Shown: positions 1 to 5,220 of the stretch, piece after piece | Layout: each line of letters starts with the position of its first letter | Position numbering within the stretch: position 1 is the stretch's first letter | Origin: Candidatus Altarchaeota archaeon | GTDB lineage: Archaea > Altiarchaeota > Altiarchaeia > IMC4 > QMZM01 | DNA: 6,646 nucleotides | Reading direction: 5' to 3' | NCBI GenBank assembly: GCA_018897475.1 | Contig: JAHIKS010000118.1 | Span: 1 to 6,646, forward strand | Program-made: the position numbers and the translations under genes | The notes under the pieces: model-generated | What the model saw: the letters and a program-made list of their open reading frames with translations, nothing else | Databases searched by the model: none | What the model was told of the DNA's origin: nothing

Positions 1-19
1 AATTTTGCGAAGCAAAATT
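1..19. repeat. Perfect hairpin with GCGAAGC core
   Basis: An 8-bp perfect inverted repeat (AATTTTGC, 1-8; GCAAAATT, 12-19) encloses a GAA loop. The core GCGAAGC is a sequence known to form an unusually stable mini-hairpin in DNA. It lies about 80 nt beyond the 3' end of the minus-strand acylphosphatase gene, so it could end that transcript or be an interspersed intergenic repeat. The left arm touches the window edge, so the stem may be longer. Confidence 0.6.
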
Positions 20-100
20 CAACGGGGAGTCTACACGGCCCACTTTATGGTTTTATTTCATAGACATAAGTATTTTGATGCTCTGGAAGGAGATATCTGT

Positions 101-700
101 TTATTTTTCCCTTAGAGCATCAATTAGTCGTTTATCATGCTCCTCCAAAACCTTAGCCAACGATTCAAAAGAAAATGTCTCAGAAAATTTCTTAGCAAGT
201 TTATCTGGTAATGAATCAAGTGAATCAGAAAGTTTGTCGGCGAGTTTATCAGGTAAGGAATCAATTTTACTGGATAGGGAATCTAATGACTCAGAAACTG
301 TATGGTATTTTTCATCTAAGGTATTGAAGTTATTATTCATATCGCCTCTGAGTTCTCTTATGTATGCCGCACCTGTTGATAATCCCTCCGCCATCTCCTC
401 ATTCATTTCTCCGTATTCTATTGCAAAATATTCGTACTCCTTAGGAGATAATTCCTCGGGGCTGGATATCTGAGTAACGTCGGCCAGGCAGTCTTTTAGC
501 TCCTTCCCTGCTTCACTTGTTATATCTTCATAGAAAGCGTTGATTACGGTCTCATTGCCGGAACACACAATCTCTACTGTGCCATCCGGAAGATTTTTTA
601 CATAGCCGCCAACCTTGTGTTTTCTTGCCTTTGCCACAATATGCGGTCTGTAGGTTTTGCCCTGAACCTCGCCGTCGACAATAAACCTAACGGTTTTCAT
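101..700 (-). CDS. Acylphosphatase-domain protein with C-terminal amphipathic repeat tail
   Basis: Residues 1 to about 98 match acylphosphatase, a small cytosolic enzyme that hydrolyses the carboxyl-phosphate bond of acyl phosphates. The phosphate-binding loop reads GEVQGKTYR, with the catalytic arginine at R18. The VKN segment supplies the catalytic asparagine N36, followed by the DGTVEIVCSG strand. The usual VQGVxFR is altered to VQGKTYR, but G14 and R18 remain, so activity is plausible. Family members are usually 90-100 residues long. This protein has about 100 more, rich in S, D, L and K and predicted helical. They include a near-perfect 15-residue tandem repeat starting DSLPDKLA at 147 and 162, then a charged C-terminal helix. 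The tail looks like a coiled coil or an amphipathic surface-binding helix. The gene stands alone, and a TTTATATA box lies about 33 nt upstream of the ATG with no Shine-Dalgarno. Family assignment is good; the function of the tail is unknown. Confidence 0.82.
   Translation of the reverse strand: MKTVRFIVDGEVQGKTYRPHIVAKARKHKVGGYVKNLPDGTVEIVCSGNETVINAFYEDITSEAGKELKDCLADVTQISSPEELSPKEYEYFAIEYGEMNEEMAEGLSTGAAYIRELRGDMNNNFNTLDEKYHTVSESLDSLSSKIDSLPDKLADKLSDSLDSLPDKLAKKFSETFSFESLAKVLEEHDKRLIDALREK
195..264 (-). repeat. 45-bp-period tandem repeat inside the acylphosphatase gene tail
   Basis: Two 25-bp stretches (195-219 and 240-264) match at 22 of 25 positions with a 45-bp period. They encode the two copies of the DSLPDKLA-type 15-residue helical repeat. 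The mismatches are scattered, so this is a duplication that has since diverged rather than a very recent one. Confidence 0.7.
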
Positions 701-729
701 TATGGTTGTTAAATTTTAGGCATTAGGGC

Positions 730-737
730 TATATAAA
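730..737 (-). promoter_or_regulatory. TATA box of the acylphosphatase gene
   Basis: On the minus strand these bases read TTTATATA, an exact match to the archaeal TATA-box consensus TTTAWATA. The box is centred about 33 nt upstream of the ATG at 700, which predicts a transcript start only a few nucleotides before the start codon. This agrees with the absence of a Shine-Dalgarno motif. Confidence 0.6.
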
Positions 738-772
738 CATTCTTTTAGAAGTTGTTAATGTTTTTATTTGCT

Positions 773-789
773 CCGAAGCTTCGCTTCGG
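773..789. repeat. Perfect hairpin with GCGAAGC core (inverted relative to 1-19)
   Basis: A 7-bp perfect stem (CCGAAGC, 773-779; GCTTCGG, 783-789) has a 3-nt loop. Read on the minus strand it contains the same GCGAAGC core as the hairpin at 1-19, with different outer stem bases. It lies about 73 nt upstream of the acylphosphatase start, so the two hairpins flank that gene at similar distances and in opposite orientation. Confidence 0.6.
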
Positions 790-828
790 CCGCATCGCCC
801 AGGTCTAATAAACGGCTCGACGACACTT

Positions 829-875
829 GAATTCCCCAGCGAAGTGCTGGGGAATTCCGGCTGTTTTTCTTTCTT
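829..875 (+). terminator. 12-bp perfect hairpin followed by a T-rich tract
   Basis: GAATTCCCCAGC (829-840) and GCTGGGGAATTC (846-857) form a perfect 12-bp stem with the loop GAAGT. A T-rich stretch follows at 863-875. The shape is that of an intrinsic terminator, and archaea also terminate at T tracts. However, no plus-strand gene lies upstream in this divergent region. It could instead end a short non-coding RNA, stop read-through, or be an intergenic repeat. Confidence 0.45.
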
Positions 876-892
876 CCTGCCGAAAAGGCAGG
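876..892. repeat. 6-bp perfect hairpin with GAAAA loop next to a TATA box
   Basis: CCTGCC (876-881) and GGCAGG (887-892) pair perfectly around the loop GAAAA. It directly abuts the TATA box at 893, where the archaeal B-recognition element would sit. It may therefore affect promoter access, or simply be one of the GAA-loop hairpins clustered in this region. Confidence 0.45.
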
Positions 893-900
893 TATAAAAA
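893..900 (+). promoter_or_regulatory. TATA box of the MgtC/DUF4010 gene
   Basis: TATAAAAA is centred 28 nt upstream of the ATG at 925. At archaeal spacing, transcription would start at or just before the start codon, giving a leaderless mRNA. No Shine-Dalgarno motif precedes the ATG, which fits. Confidence 0.6.
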
Positions 901-924
901 CCTCCTTGAACGAATAAGTAAGCG

Positions 925-2151
925 ATGGACTACAACATCCTCTACGGCTTTTTCGTTGCGATGATGATAGGCGCCCTCATAGGCATGGAGAGGGAGCGCA
1001 AGAGGCACAGGGGGATAGGTGGTGCGGGGATAAGGACCTTTATAATCATCTCGCTCTTCGGAATCCTCTCGGCCATGATAAGCTTCCTTTACTTCGAGTA
1101 TTTCGTCTTCGTTGCGTTTCTCGCGCTTCTCGTCATAGTCTCCATGGAGTACTTCTTTACCGCAAGGTTGACCAAGGACTGGGGAGTAACCACGGAGTTC
1201 TCAGCGCTCGTTACGTTCATGCTGGGCTTCATGTGCTACTTCGACGAGATGAGGAACATCGCAGTGATACTTGCAATAGTGCTCACGGTGCTGCTGAAGT
1301 TCAAGAAGAAGATGCACCGCTTCGTCAGGGGAATAGACGAGCAGGAAATGAGCGATACCCTGAAGTTCTGCATAATCGCGTTCGTGATTCTGCCGCTGCT
1401 GCCTGACATGACAATAGACCCGCTGAACGTGTTCAACCCGCACCAGGCCTGGCTCCTGGTAGTGCTTATATCGGCACTAAGCTACCTGGGTTATATCATG
1501 GTGAAGGTCCTGGGCCCTGAGAAGGGAATCGGGGTCACGGGCCTGCTTGGCGGGCTTGTGTCCAGCACCGCTGTAACGGCGACCATGGCCTCTGAAGTGA
1601 AGTCCAACGGCAGACTTCTCAGGCCAGGGGTTTTTGCCACGGTGCTTGCCAACTCAGTAATGTTCCTCAGGGTGCTTATCGTGGTTTTCATCATAAACTA
1701 CTCCATCTTTGAAGCGCTGCTCGTTCCGATGCTGGCAATGGCATCTACGGGAATCATTATATCCCTGGTTCTGTGGCCCAGGAAGAAGATAAAGAAGGGG
1801 ACGAAGCTCGAGGCCCCGCTTACGCTGGGCCCCGCCCTGAAGTTCGGCTTTCTCTTCGTGTGCATCCTCTTCCTGTCGAAAATTTCAAACATGTATCTCG
1901 GCGAGTCTGGAGTGTATATGACCAGCGTAATATCCGGCCTGGTTGATGTGGATGCCATAGTGCTTGCGATGAGTACCATTGATGTGCAAAGCAGCGTGGC
2001 TGTCAAGGCCATAACCATCGCCGCCATTACGAATACCGCCGTAAAGGCCTTCTATGGGTGGTTCCTCGGAGGCAAAAAATTCGGGACATGGATCGCGACT
2101 ATCTTTGGGATAGTCATTCTCGCGGGGCTGGTTTCAATGTTCCTGGTCTGA
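925..2151 (+). CDS. MgtC/SapB-DUF4010 family membrane protein
   Basis: This is a 408-residue polytopic inner-membrane protein. Residues 1 to about 125 form an MgtC/SapB-type N-terminal domain. Its signature is IGALIGMERER at 16-25 plus AGIRTF at 34-39, and several hydrophobic helices follow. Residues from about 175 to the end match DUF4010. They include GVTGLLGGLVSSTAVTAT at 203-220 and the SGLVDVDAIVLAMS segment at 337-350, with about seven more membrane helices. MgtC proteins are linked to magnesium limitation and membrane potential homeostasis. The fused DUF4010 form is common in archaea and bacteria, and its substrate is not established. The length and complete domain order suggest an intact gene. 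A TATA box 28 nt upstream supports the ATG chosen and a leaderless mRNA. It is not clearly cotranscribed with the redox genes downstream, which have their own TATA-like sequence. Base composition is GC-rich compared with the minus-strand operon at 3364-4880. Confidence 0.88.
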   Translation: MDYNILYGFFVAMMIGALIGMERERKRHRGIGGAGIRTFIIISLFGILSAMISFLYFEYFVFVAFLALLVIVSMEYFFTARLTKDWGVTTEFSALVTFMLGFMCYFDEMRNIAVILAIVLTVLLKFKKKMHRFVRGIDEQEMSDTLKFCIIAFVILPLLPDMTIDPLNVFNPHQAWLLVVLISALSYLGYIMVKVLGPEKGIGVTGLLGGLVSSTAVTATMASEVKSNGRLLRPGVFATVLANSVMFLRVLIVVFIINYSIFEALLVPMLAMASTGIIISLVLWPRKKIKKGTKLEAPLTLGPALKFGFLFVCILFLSKISNMYLGESGVYMTSVISGLVDVDAIVLAMSTIDVQSSVAVKAITIAAITNTAVKAFYGWFLGGKKFGTWIATIFGIVILAGLVSMFLV

Positions 2152-2157
2152 TATATA
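2151..2157 (+). promoter_or_regulatory. TATA-like box before the glutaredoxin/reductase operon
   Basis: ATATATA overlaps the last base of the MgtC/DUF4010 stop codon and is centred about 35 nt upstream of the ATG at 2189. It predicts a leader of roughly 8 nt. No Shine-Dalgarno motif lies before the ATG. The short gap to the upstream gene also allows read-through. Confidence 0.45.
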
Positions 2158-2188
2158 GTCGCAAAATCCTAAATGTATCCTGATTAAA

Positions 2189-2431
2189 ATGGCAGTTAAA
2201 ATCTATTCTACTCCGACATGCCCGTACTGCAAGATGGTACAGGAGTATCTGAAGGAGAAGGACGTTGAGTTCGAGTACATCGACGTTGCCGCGGACAAGA
2301 AGGCAGCAAACGAGATGATTGAGAAGAGCGGGCAGATGGGCGTTCCCGTGATTGAGATAGACGGGAAGGTTATCGTCGGCTTCAACAAAGAGGAGATTGA
2401 GAAGGCATTAAGTCAGCAGGGAAATGTATGA
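2189..2431 (+). CDS. Glutaredoxin-like thiol-disulfide protein (CPYC)
   Basis: This is a complete 80-residue thioredoxin-fold protein of the small glutaredoxin/NrdH-like group, close in pattern to YruB-family glutaredoxins. The redox motif CPYC occupies residues 11-14 after a beta strand (VKIYSTPT). The cis-proline loop GVPV is at 51-54, and the GF pair that ends the fold is at 64-65. It would shuttle electrons to disulfide substrates in the cytoplasm, for example ribonucleotide reductase or peroxiredoxins. Its own reductase is probably the flavoprotein encoded immediately downstream: the two genes overlap by 8 nt, which implies one mRNA and coupled translation. No glutathione system is visible in the window, so reduction by the reductase rather than by glutathione is the more likely route. 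The natural substrate cannot be read from the sequence. Confidence 0.9.
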   Translation: MAVKIYSTPTCPYCKMVQEYLKEKDVEFEYIDVAADKKAANEMIEKSGQMGVPVIEIDGKVIVGFNKEEIEKALSQQGNV

Positions 2432-3344
2432 TTTAATAATTATTGGTGCCGGCCCGGCAGGGCTGACTGCCGCAATATATGCGGCAAGGAAGAAGCTGAA
2501 TACCCTGGTTCTTGCAAAAGACGTTGGGGGGCAGGCGGCCCTCTCCTGGGAGGTCGAAAATTATCTGGGCTATAATCTGATTTCTGGTGCTGAACTGGTA
2601 ATGAAGTTCAGGGAGCACGTTGAAAAGTTCGGGGTTGATTTTAAGGAGGGAACGGAGGCTACATCTCTGAAGCCTGTGGATTCTCCGGCTAAGACGGATT
2701 ATTCTTTCGAGGTTTCCGCCGGCGATGAGATGTTCCAGGCAAAGACAGTGATAGTTGCCTCTGGAAAAACCCCGAGGAGGCTGAACGTCCCTGGGGAGAA
2801 GGAGTTTGCAGGGAAGGGGATTGCCTATTGTGCCACCTGTGATGCCCCGCTGTTCCAGGGCAAGGACGTGGCCGTGGTCGGCGGCGGGAATGCCGCCCTT
2901 GATGCGGCCTTCCAGCTGACGAAGATTGCAAATAAGATTTATCTGGTCAATGTAAACAAGGGCCTGGACGGAGACGAGGTCACAAGAGAAAAGGTAAAGA
3001 AATCAGATAAAGTTGAGATTCTGAACAATACCGAGACTGTTGAGATTAAGGGTGAGAAATTTGTTAGTGCCATTGTCGTGAAGGGCAAAGAGGAGAGGGA
3101 GATTCCAGTGCAGGGAATCTTCGTCGAGATAGGCTCTGTGCCGGCGGTTGAATTCCTGCGGGGCCTGGTTGAGCTTAACGAGTCGAACGAGATTAAGGTC
3201 AGCAACAGGAACGAGACGTCCGTTCCGGGAATCTTTGCCGCGGGGGACTGCACCAATGTCCTGGAGAAGCAGATTATCATAGCGGCGGGGGAGGGGGCGA
3301 AGGCTGCTCTTTCCGCCTACAGTTATCTTGTAAGGCGTAAGTGA
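2424..3344 (+). CDS. trxB: Thioredoxin reductase, AhpF-like
   Basis: This is a 306-residue FAD-dependent disulfide reductase of the usual TrxB length. In order it has the FAD-binding GAGPAG at 8-13, the redox pair CATC at 136-139, the dinucleotide-binding GGGNAALDAA at 153-162, and the second FAD motif FAAGDC at 271-276. It passes electrons from a nicotinamide cofactor to a thioredoxin-like partner, most likely the glutaredoxin upstream. The HRR motif that binds the 2'-phosphate of NADPH in classical TrxB is absent; LVNVNKGLDGDEV occupies that place. The C-terminal half (GIFVEIG, the FAAGDC region, KQIIIAAGEGAKAALSA) follows the AhpF pattern. From this I infer a preference for NADH. The ATG at 2424 lies inside the upstream gene. 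The last 24 bases before the final codons are repeated at 5038-5061, so the present 3' end may have been supplied by an inserted cassette. Confidence 0.92.
   Translation: MYDLIIIGAGPAGLTAAIYAARKKLNTLVLAKDVGGQAALSWEVENYLGYNLISGAELVMKFREHVEKFGVDFKEGTEATSLKPVDSPAKTDYSFEVSAGDEMFQAKTVIVASGKTPRRLNVPGEKEFAGKGIAYCATCDAPLFQGKDVAVVGGGNAALDAAFQLTKIANKIYLVNVNKGLDGDEVTREKVKKSDKVEILNNTETVEIKGEKFVSAIVVKGKEEREIPVQGIFVEIGSVPAVEFLRGLVELNESNEIKVSNRNETSVPGIFAAGDCTNVLEKQIIIAAGEGAKAALSAYSYLVRRK
3314..3337 (+). repeat. Left copy of 24-bp direct repeat, in the trxB 3' end (candidate att site)
   Basis: This segment encodes the AYSYLVRR end of the thioredoxin reductase and matches 5038-5061 at 23 of 24 positions, with one difference at 3329/5053. 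The copies are 1724 bp apart and in direct orientation. They enclose the whole three-gene minus-strand operon and nothing of the neighbouring genes. A repeat of this length at a gene's 3' end is the usual mark of site-specific integration. Confidence 0.75.
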
Positions 3345-3363
3345 ACTATCCTCCTGATGCAAT

Positions 3364-3744
3364 CTATGGGTCTGTAATTTCAAATATCTGTTCTTTTCCC
3401 TTCAGGAGAATTGTCAATTCGTTAATAATATCCCTCCCTATCATCGCTTCCTCATCTTCAAAAGGTGCAACAGCTATTAAATCGAAATTAATATCCCCTA
3501 GAGATATGTTGGCAGAATATGTTGTCTTTGTACCTACATAGGTACCCTCAAAATCAAGAATGTCCCACTCGCCAACTGGCTGAAGATTCAGATCATCGAT
3601 AATACTCATCGGGATAAGTGTGCCATCACCACCTGTATCGATCAGTCCAGAAATGTCCCTAGATGTCGAAGAATCTGGAACAGTAATTGTGATATTTATG
3701 ACAGGTGCAGGTGGATTATGTTTTGTGCCCTCATACTTTATCAT
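3364..3744 (-). CDS. Retropepsin-like aspartic protease (DTGG type)
   Basis: This is a complete 126-residue single-domain protein of the retroviral-type aspartic protease fold. The catalytic motif is DTGG at 36-39 within GLIDTGGDGTLIP, where most relatives have DTGA or DSGA. The second signature, the hydrophobic-hydrophobic-Gly pattern, is MIGRDIINELTILLKG at 101-116. Such short proteins supply one catalytic aspartate each and act as homodimers. There is no signal peptide or membrane segment, so it should be cytoplasmic. Its start codon overlaps the stop of the upstream DUF5678 gene (ATGA), so the two are translationally coupled. The pairing of retropepsin and DUF5678 recurs in archaea and cyanobacteria. 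The gene ends only 19 nt from the convergent trxB stop. Its substrate is unknown. The fourth motif residue, Gly for Ala, probably does not abolish activity, but this cannot be confirmed from sequence. Confidence 0.82.
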   Translation of the reverse strand: MIKYEGTKHNPPAPVINITITVPDSSTSRDISGLIDTGGDGTLIPMSIIDDLNLQPVGEWDILDFEGTYVGTKTTYSANISLGDINFDLIAVAPFEDEEAMIGRDIINELTILLKGKEQIFEITDP

Positions 3745-4217
3745 TTTCGTTTAATTCTAGGTGAAGGCATCCTAATGGTTCTTCTCCCTCCAACTTTTTG
3801 CATATACGCTGGAACATATCCGTGTTTCTTATAAACTCTTTTCATCAGTACTTGCATATCTCTATCGGAGTCTACCACCTTTTGCCCCAATACCGCAACG
3901 AAGTTTCCTTTATATTTTTTCAAAAGGTCATTCTCCATTTTCAAAAAAGCAGCTTTTTCTCTCTCAAATGATGCCATGGAGTCTGTTGATTGTGAAATGT
4001 CACGAATTTTTGGTTTCATGAGTTCGACAGTAGATTCTTTCTGTAATAAATGCATAAACCACGGCGGTTCTAATGTCTTTCTGTGTATAACCTCTATAGT
4101 CTCAAGAAACCACTCGGTTTCTGGTTCTCTACACCACTCCCTATATTTTTCTTCACCTAAAGAATGACCATTTAATGGGATTCTTGGCGAAGTAATTGAA
4201 TCACTAAAATAACTCAT
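3741..4217 (-). CDS. DUF5678 domain protein
   Basis: This is a 158-residue soluble protein. Residues about 94-142 match DUF5678, a small domain of unknown function. Characteristic segments are LLKKYKGNFVAVLGQKVV and the following DSDRDMQVLMKRVYKKHG helix, ending YVPAYMQKV. The first 90 residues are a charged, helical region I do not recognise, longer than in most DUF5678 proteins. The C-terminus is strongly basic (GGRRTIRMPSPRIKRK), which could contact nucleic acid, or a partner or membrane surface. Upstream, an AAGGT Shine-Dalgarno-like motif overlaps the stop of the preceding gene, 9 nt away. Downstream, the stop overlaps the retropepsin start by 4 nt. DUF5678 proteins are often encoded next to retropepsins, so a protease-substrate or protease-regulator relation is a reasonable inference. 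Confidence 0.72.
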   Translation of the reverse strand: MSYFSDSITSPRIPLNGHSLGEEKYREWCREPETEWFLETIEVIHRKTLEPPWFMHLLQKESTVELMKPKIRDISQSTDSMASFEREKAAFLKMENDLLKKYKGNFVAVLGQKVVDSDRDMQVLMKRVYKKHGYVPAYMQKVGGRRTIRMPSPRIKRK

Positions 4218-4226
4218 TTTGATACC

Positions 4227-4880
4227 TTAGATTTTAATGTCCCCAGTAGATTTAAGTTTTTTTAATCCCCTCAACATCTCTTGAAGGGCCCCAATCACAT
4301 ATTCAAGATCCTCTATCGTTGATTGTATGACCATAGTTTCCTTTTTGCCTCGATACCTATTTGTTATTCTTAATATCACTACTGGAATTGTTTTCAATAT
4401 CTCCCCTTCCACTTTTCCATCATTAGTAACTATTCGTTGATCTATTACACATTCGAGTGAATTCCATATTGGAAGAGTGGATTCAAGTTCTAACTGCGCT
4501 TGAAAGGATGCTATGAATTGTTTTTTGAATGTTGAAGTTTGGGTCTGTTTTAAAATACTCTTAAGTTCTTTGATTTGGCCATCGCTACCTCCTAGCTCTT
4601 TGATATCTAATAGGATGTCCGCCTCAGGAAGTTCATCCTTGATTAGCCCTTTTAGAAGGAGAACAACCACATGGAACACTCCATGGGCTGTTTCCTCTTC
4701 TAATCCTAACGCCTTCGCTAGTTCGTTCTTTTTAAAGCAGTAATACCGAGTGTAGTCTGATTTCCCAATTAGAGAAATAAGCGTATCTTTTTTCCCTTTA
4801 GGAAGTTTCATAAAGATTTTAAAATCCTTTACAAATCCCTCGGGAGCTTCTTCCCCATCAAAAAGTTTCAGTTTTACCAT
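4227..4880 (-). CDS. Unknown protein with helical N-terminus and COMM-like C-terminus
   Basis: This is the first gene of the minus-strand operon. The frame extends to a TTG at 4886, but I chose the ATG at 4880 (217 residues), two codons further in. A TATA-like box sits 30 nt upstream of that ATG and no Shine-Dalgarno favours the TTG. I do not recognise a family with certainty. The first 110 or so residues are mainly helical, with a helix-turn-helix-like stretch (NELAKALGLEEETAHGVF). The C-terminal 75 residues resemble in layout the COMM domain of eukaryotic COMMD proteins. Both run from a tryptophan-containing strand (PIWNSLECVID) to a hydrophobic strand after proline (TIPVVILRITNRY), then a third strand and a long Leu-rich final helix (VIGALQEMLRGLKKL). 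COMMD proteins also have an N-terminal helical domain. This is a by-eye resemblance only. There is no signal peptide or membrane helix. It is probably coexpressed with the DUF5678 and retropepsin genes. Confidence 0.68.
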   Translation of the reverse strand: MVKLKLFDGEEAPEGFVKDFKIFMKLPKGKKDTLISLIGKSDYTRYYCFKKNELAKALGLEEETAHGVFHVVVLLLKGLIKDELPEADILLDIKELGGSDGQIKELKSILKQTQTSTFKKQFIASFQAQLELESTLPIWNSLECVIDQRIVTNDGKVEGEILKTIPVVILRITNRYRGKKETMVIQSTIEDLEYVIGALQEMLRGLKKLKSTGDIKI

Positions 4881-4906
4881 TTTCAATAAATGATAGGATA
4901 CATTAC

Positions 4907-4914
4907 AATAAATA
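4907..4914 (-). promoter_or_regulatory. TATA-like box of the minus-strand three-gene operon
   Basis: On the minus strand the bases read TATTTATT, centred about 30 nt upstream of the ATG at 4880. The match to consensus is imperfect. The position is right for a leaderless transcript covering the COMM-like, DUF5678 and retropepsin genes, which have gaps of 9 nt and minus 4 nt and no other promoter between them. Confidence 0.4.
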
Positions 4915-4921
4915 CTTTGCT

Positions 4922-4950
4922 TATAATTTTGCTATTCCTAAGGAATTATA
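4922..4950. promoter_or_regulatory. Nested inverted repeats upstream of the minus-strand operon (possible operator)
   Basis: An inner palindrome ATTCCT-A-AGGAAT (4934-4946) overlaps an outer inverted repeat TATAATT (4922-4928) / AATTATA (4944-4950). It lies just upstream of the operon's TATA-like box, where an activator or repressor could bind. AT-rich sequence produces such symmetry by chance fairly often, so this is tentative. Confidence 0.3.
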
Positions 4951-5037
4951 TTAGATTAAAGAGTTAATAGCATATATCACGAGAGTTATAGAGTATATGA
5001 GGTTACTATTCATTTATGTATCCCCATTAAAGCTTAT

Positions 5038-5071
5038 CGCCTACAGTTATCTGGTAAGGCGGAGGGATTGA
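5038..5071 (+). pseudogene. Right copy of direct repeat: relic of the trxB 3' end (candidate att site)
   Basis: Bases 5038-5061 match 3314-3337 at 23 of 24 positions. Read in the trxB frame, 5039-5071 gives AYSYLVRRRD and then TGA, so the relic keeps an intact C-terminus and stop that differ slightly from the present trxB end (RRK). Upstream of 5038 the similarity to trxB is lost. It probably marks the original trxB terminus, displaced 1.7 kb by insertion of the minus-strand cassette. Confidence 0.75.
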
Positions 5072-5113
5072 TTAAAACCACGATATTTCCCAGAAAAATT
5101 GGACAATATTGAT

Positions 5114-5132
5114 TTTTAAATAATGAATCCTA
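5114..5132 (+). promoter_or_regulatory. Promoter-like element, copy 1 (TTTAAATA)
   Basis: The element TTTTAAATAATGAATCCTA contains TTTAAATA (5115-5122), an exact archaeal TATA consensus. It matches the element at 5201-5219 at 17 of 19 positions, 87 nt away. Transcription would start near 5145. The strong similarity suggests a duplicated promoter or a shared factor-binding site extending past the TATA box. Confidence 0.45.
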
Positions 5133-5200
5133 AACAATTTCATTATCTTTTTTGCGGGGTATGATGGATTACCATAATCCAATTACCATAACTCATTGTC

Positions 5201-5219
5201 TTTTAAATAATAAATCCCA
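5201..5219 (+). promoter_or_regulatory. Promoter-like element, copy 2 (TTTAAATA), for the retropepsin/surface protein operon
   Basis: The element TTTTAAATAATAAATCCCA contains the TATA consensus TTTAAATA at 5202-5209. It predicts a start near 5232, inside the first 15-bp repeat, and a leader of about 130 nt before the retropepsin at 5366. It is the nearest good promoter to that operon. Confidence 0.5.
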
Positions 5220-5220
5220 T

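Larger units (their letters stand above)
3338..5061. mobile_element. Candidate inserted cassette at the 3' end of trxB
   Basis: The segment is bounded by direct repeats of the trxB 3' end (3314-3337 and 5038-5061). It carries three minus-strand genes and their promoter region. By eye it is more AT-rich than the flanking redox genes: a 60-bp sample at 4801-4860 is about 38% GC, against about 57% for 2881-2940. The right repeat still encodes a plausible reductase C-terminus ending in a TGA at 5069-5071, so the ancestral gene probably ended there. The cassette brought a substitute end (RRK then stop). There is no integrase, transposase or terminal inverted repeat, so this would be a non-autonomous or decayed element. 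Alternatively, the right copy is debris from a duplicated trxB. The duplication is directly visible; the mechanism is inferred. Confidence 0.55.

Noticed and set aside
75..473. Plus-strand open frame of 132 codons
   Set aside because: It lies opposite the acylphosphatase gene, and its Ser/Leu-rich product is a by-product of the repeat tail on the minus strand. The minus-strand protein has a recognisable fold and catalytic residues.
805..2027. Several minus-strand open frames opposite the MgtC/DUF4010 gene
   Set aside because: They are low-complexity shadow frames of a GC-rich gene with clear family motifs. None has a recognisable domain or promoter.
2433..3383. Minus-strand open frames opposite trxB, including one of 126 codons at 3003-3383
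   Set aside because: trxB carries all expected FAD, redox and cofactor motifs on the plus strand; the opposite frames have none.
3341..4743. Plus-strand open frames at 3341-3541, 3976-4167 and 4513-4743
   Set aside because: They lie opposite the compact minus-strand operon, whose frames overlap by start and stop codons and carry known domains. The plus-strand products look random.
4227..4886. TTG start at 4886 for the COMM-like protein
   Set aside because: An ATG two codons inside, at 4880, is correctly spaced from a TATA-like box and there is no Shine-Dalgarno for the TTG, so the ATG was preferred.
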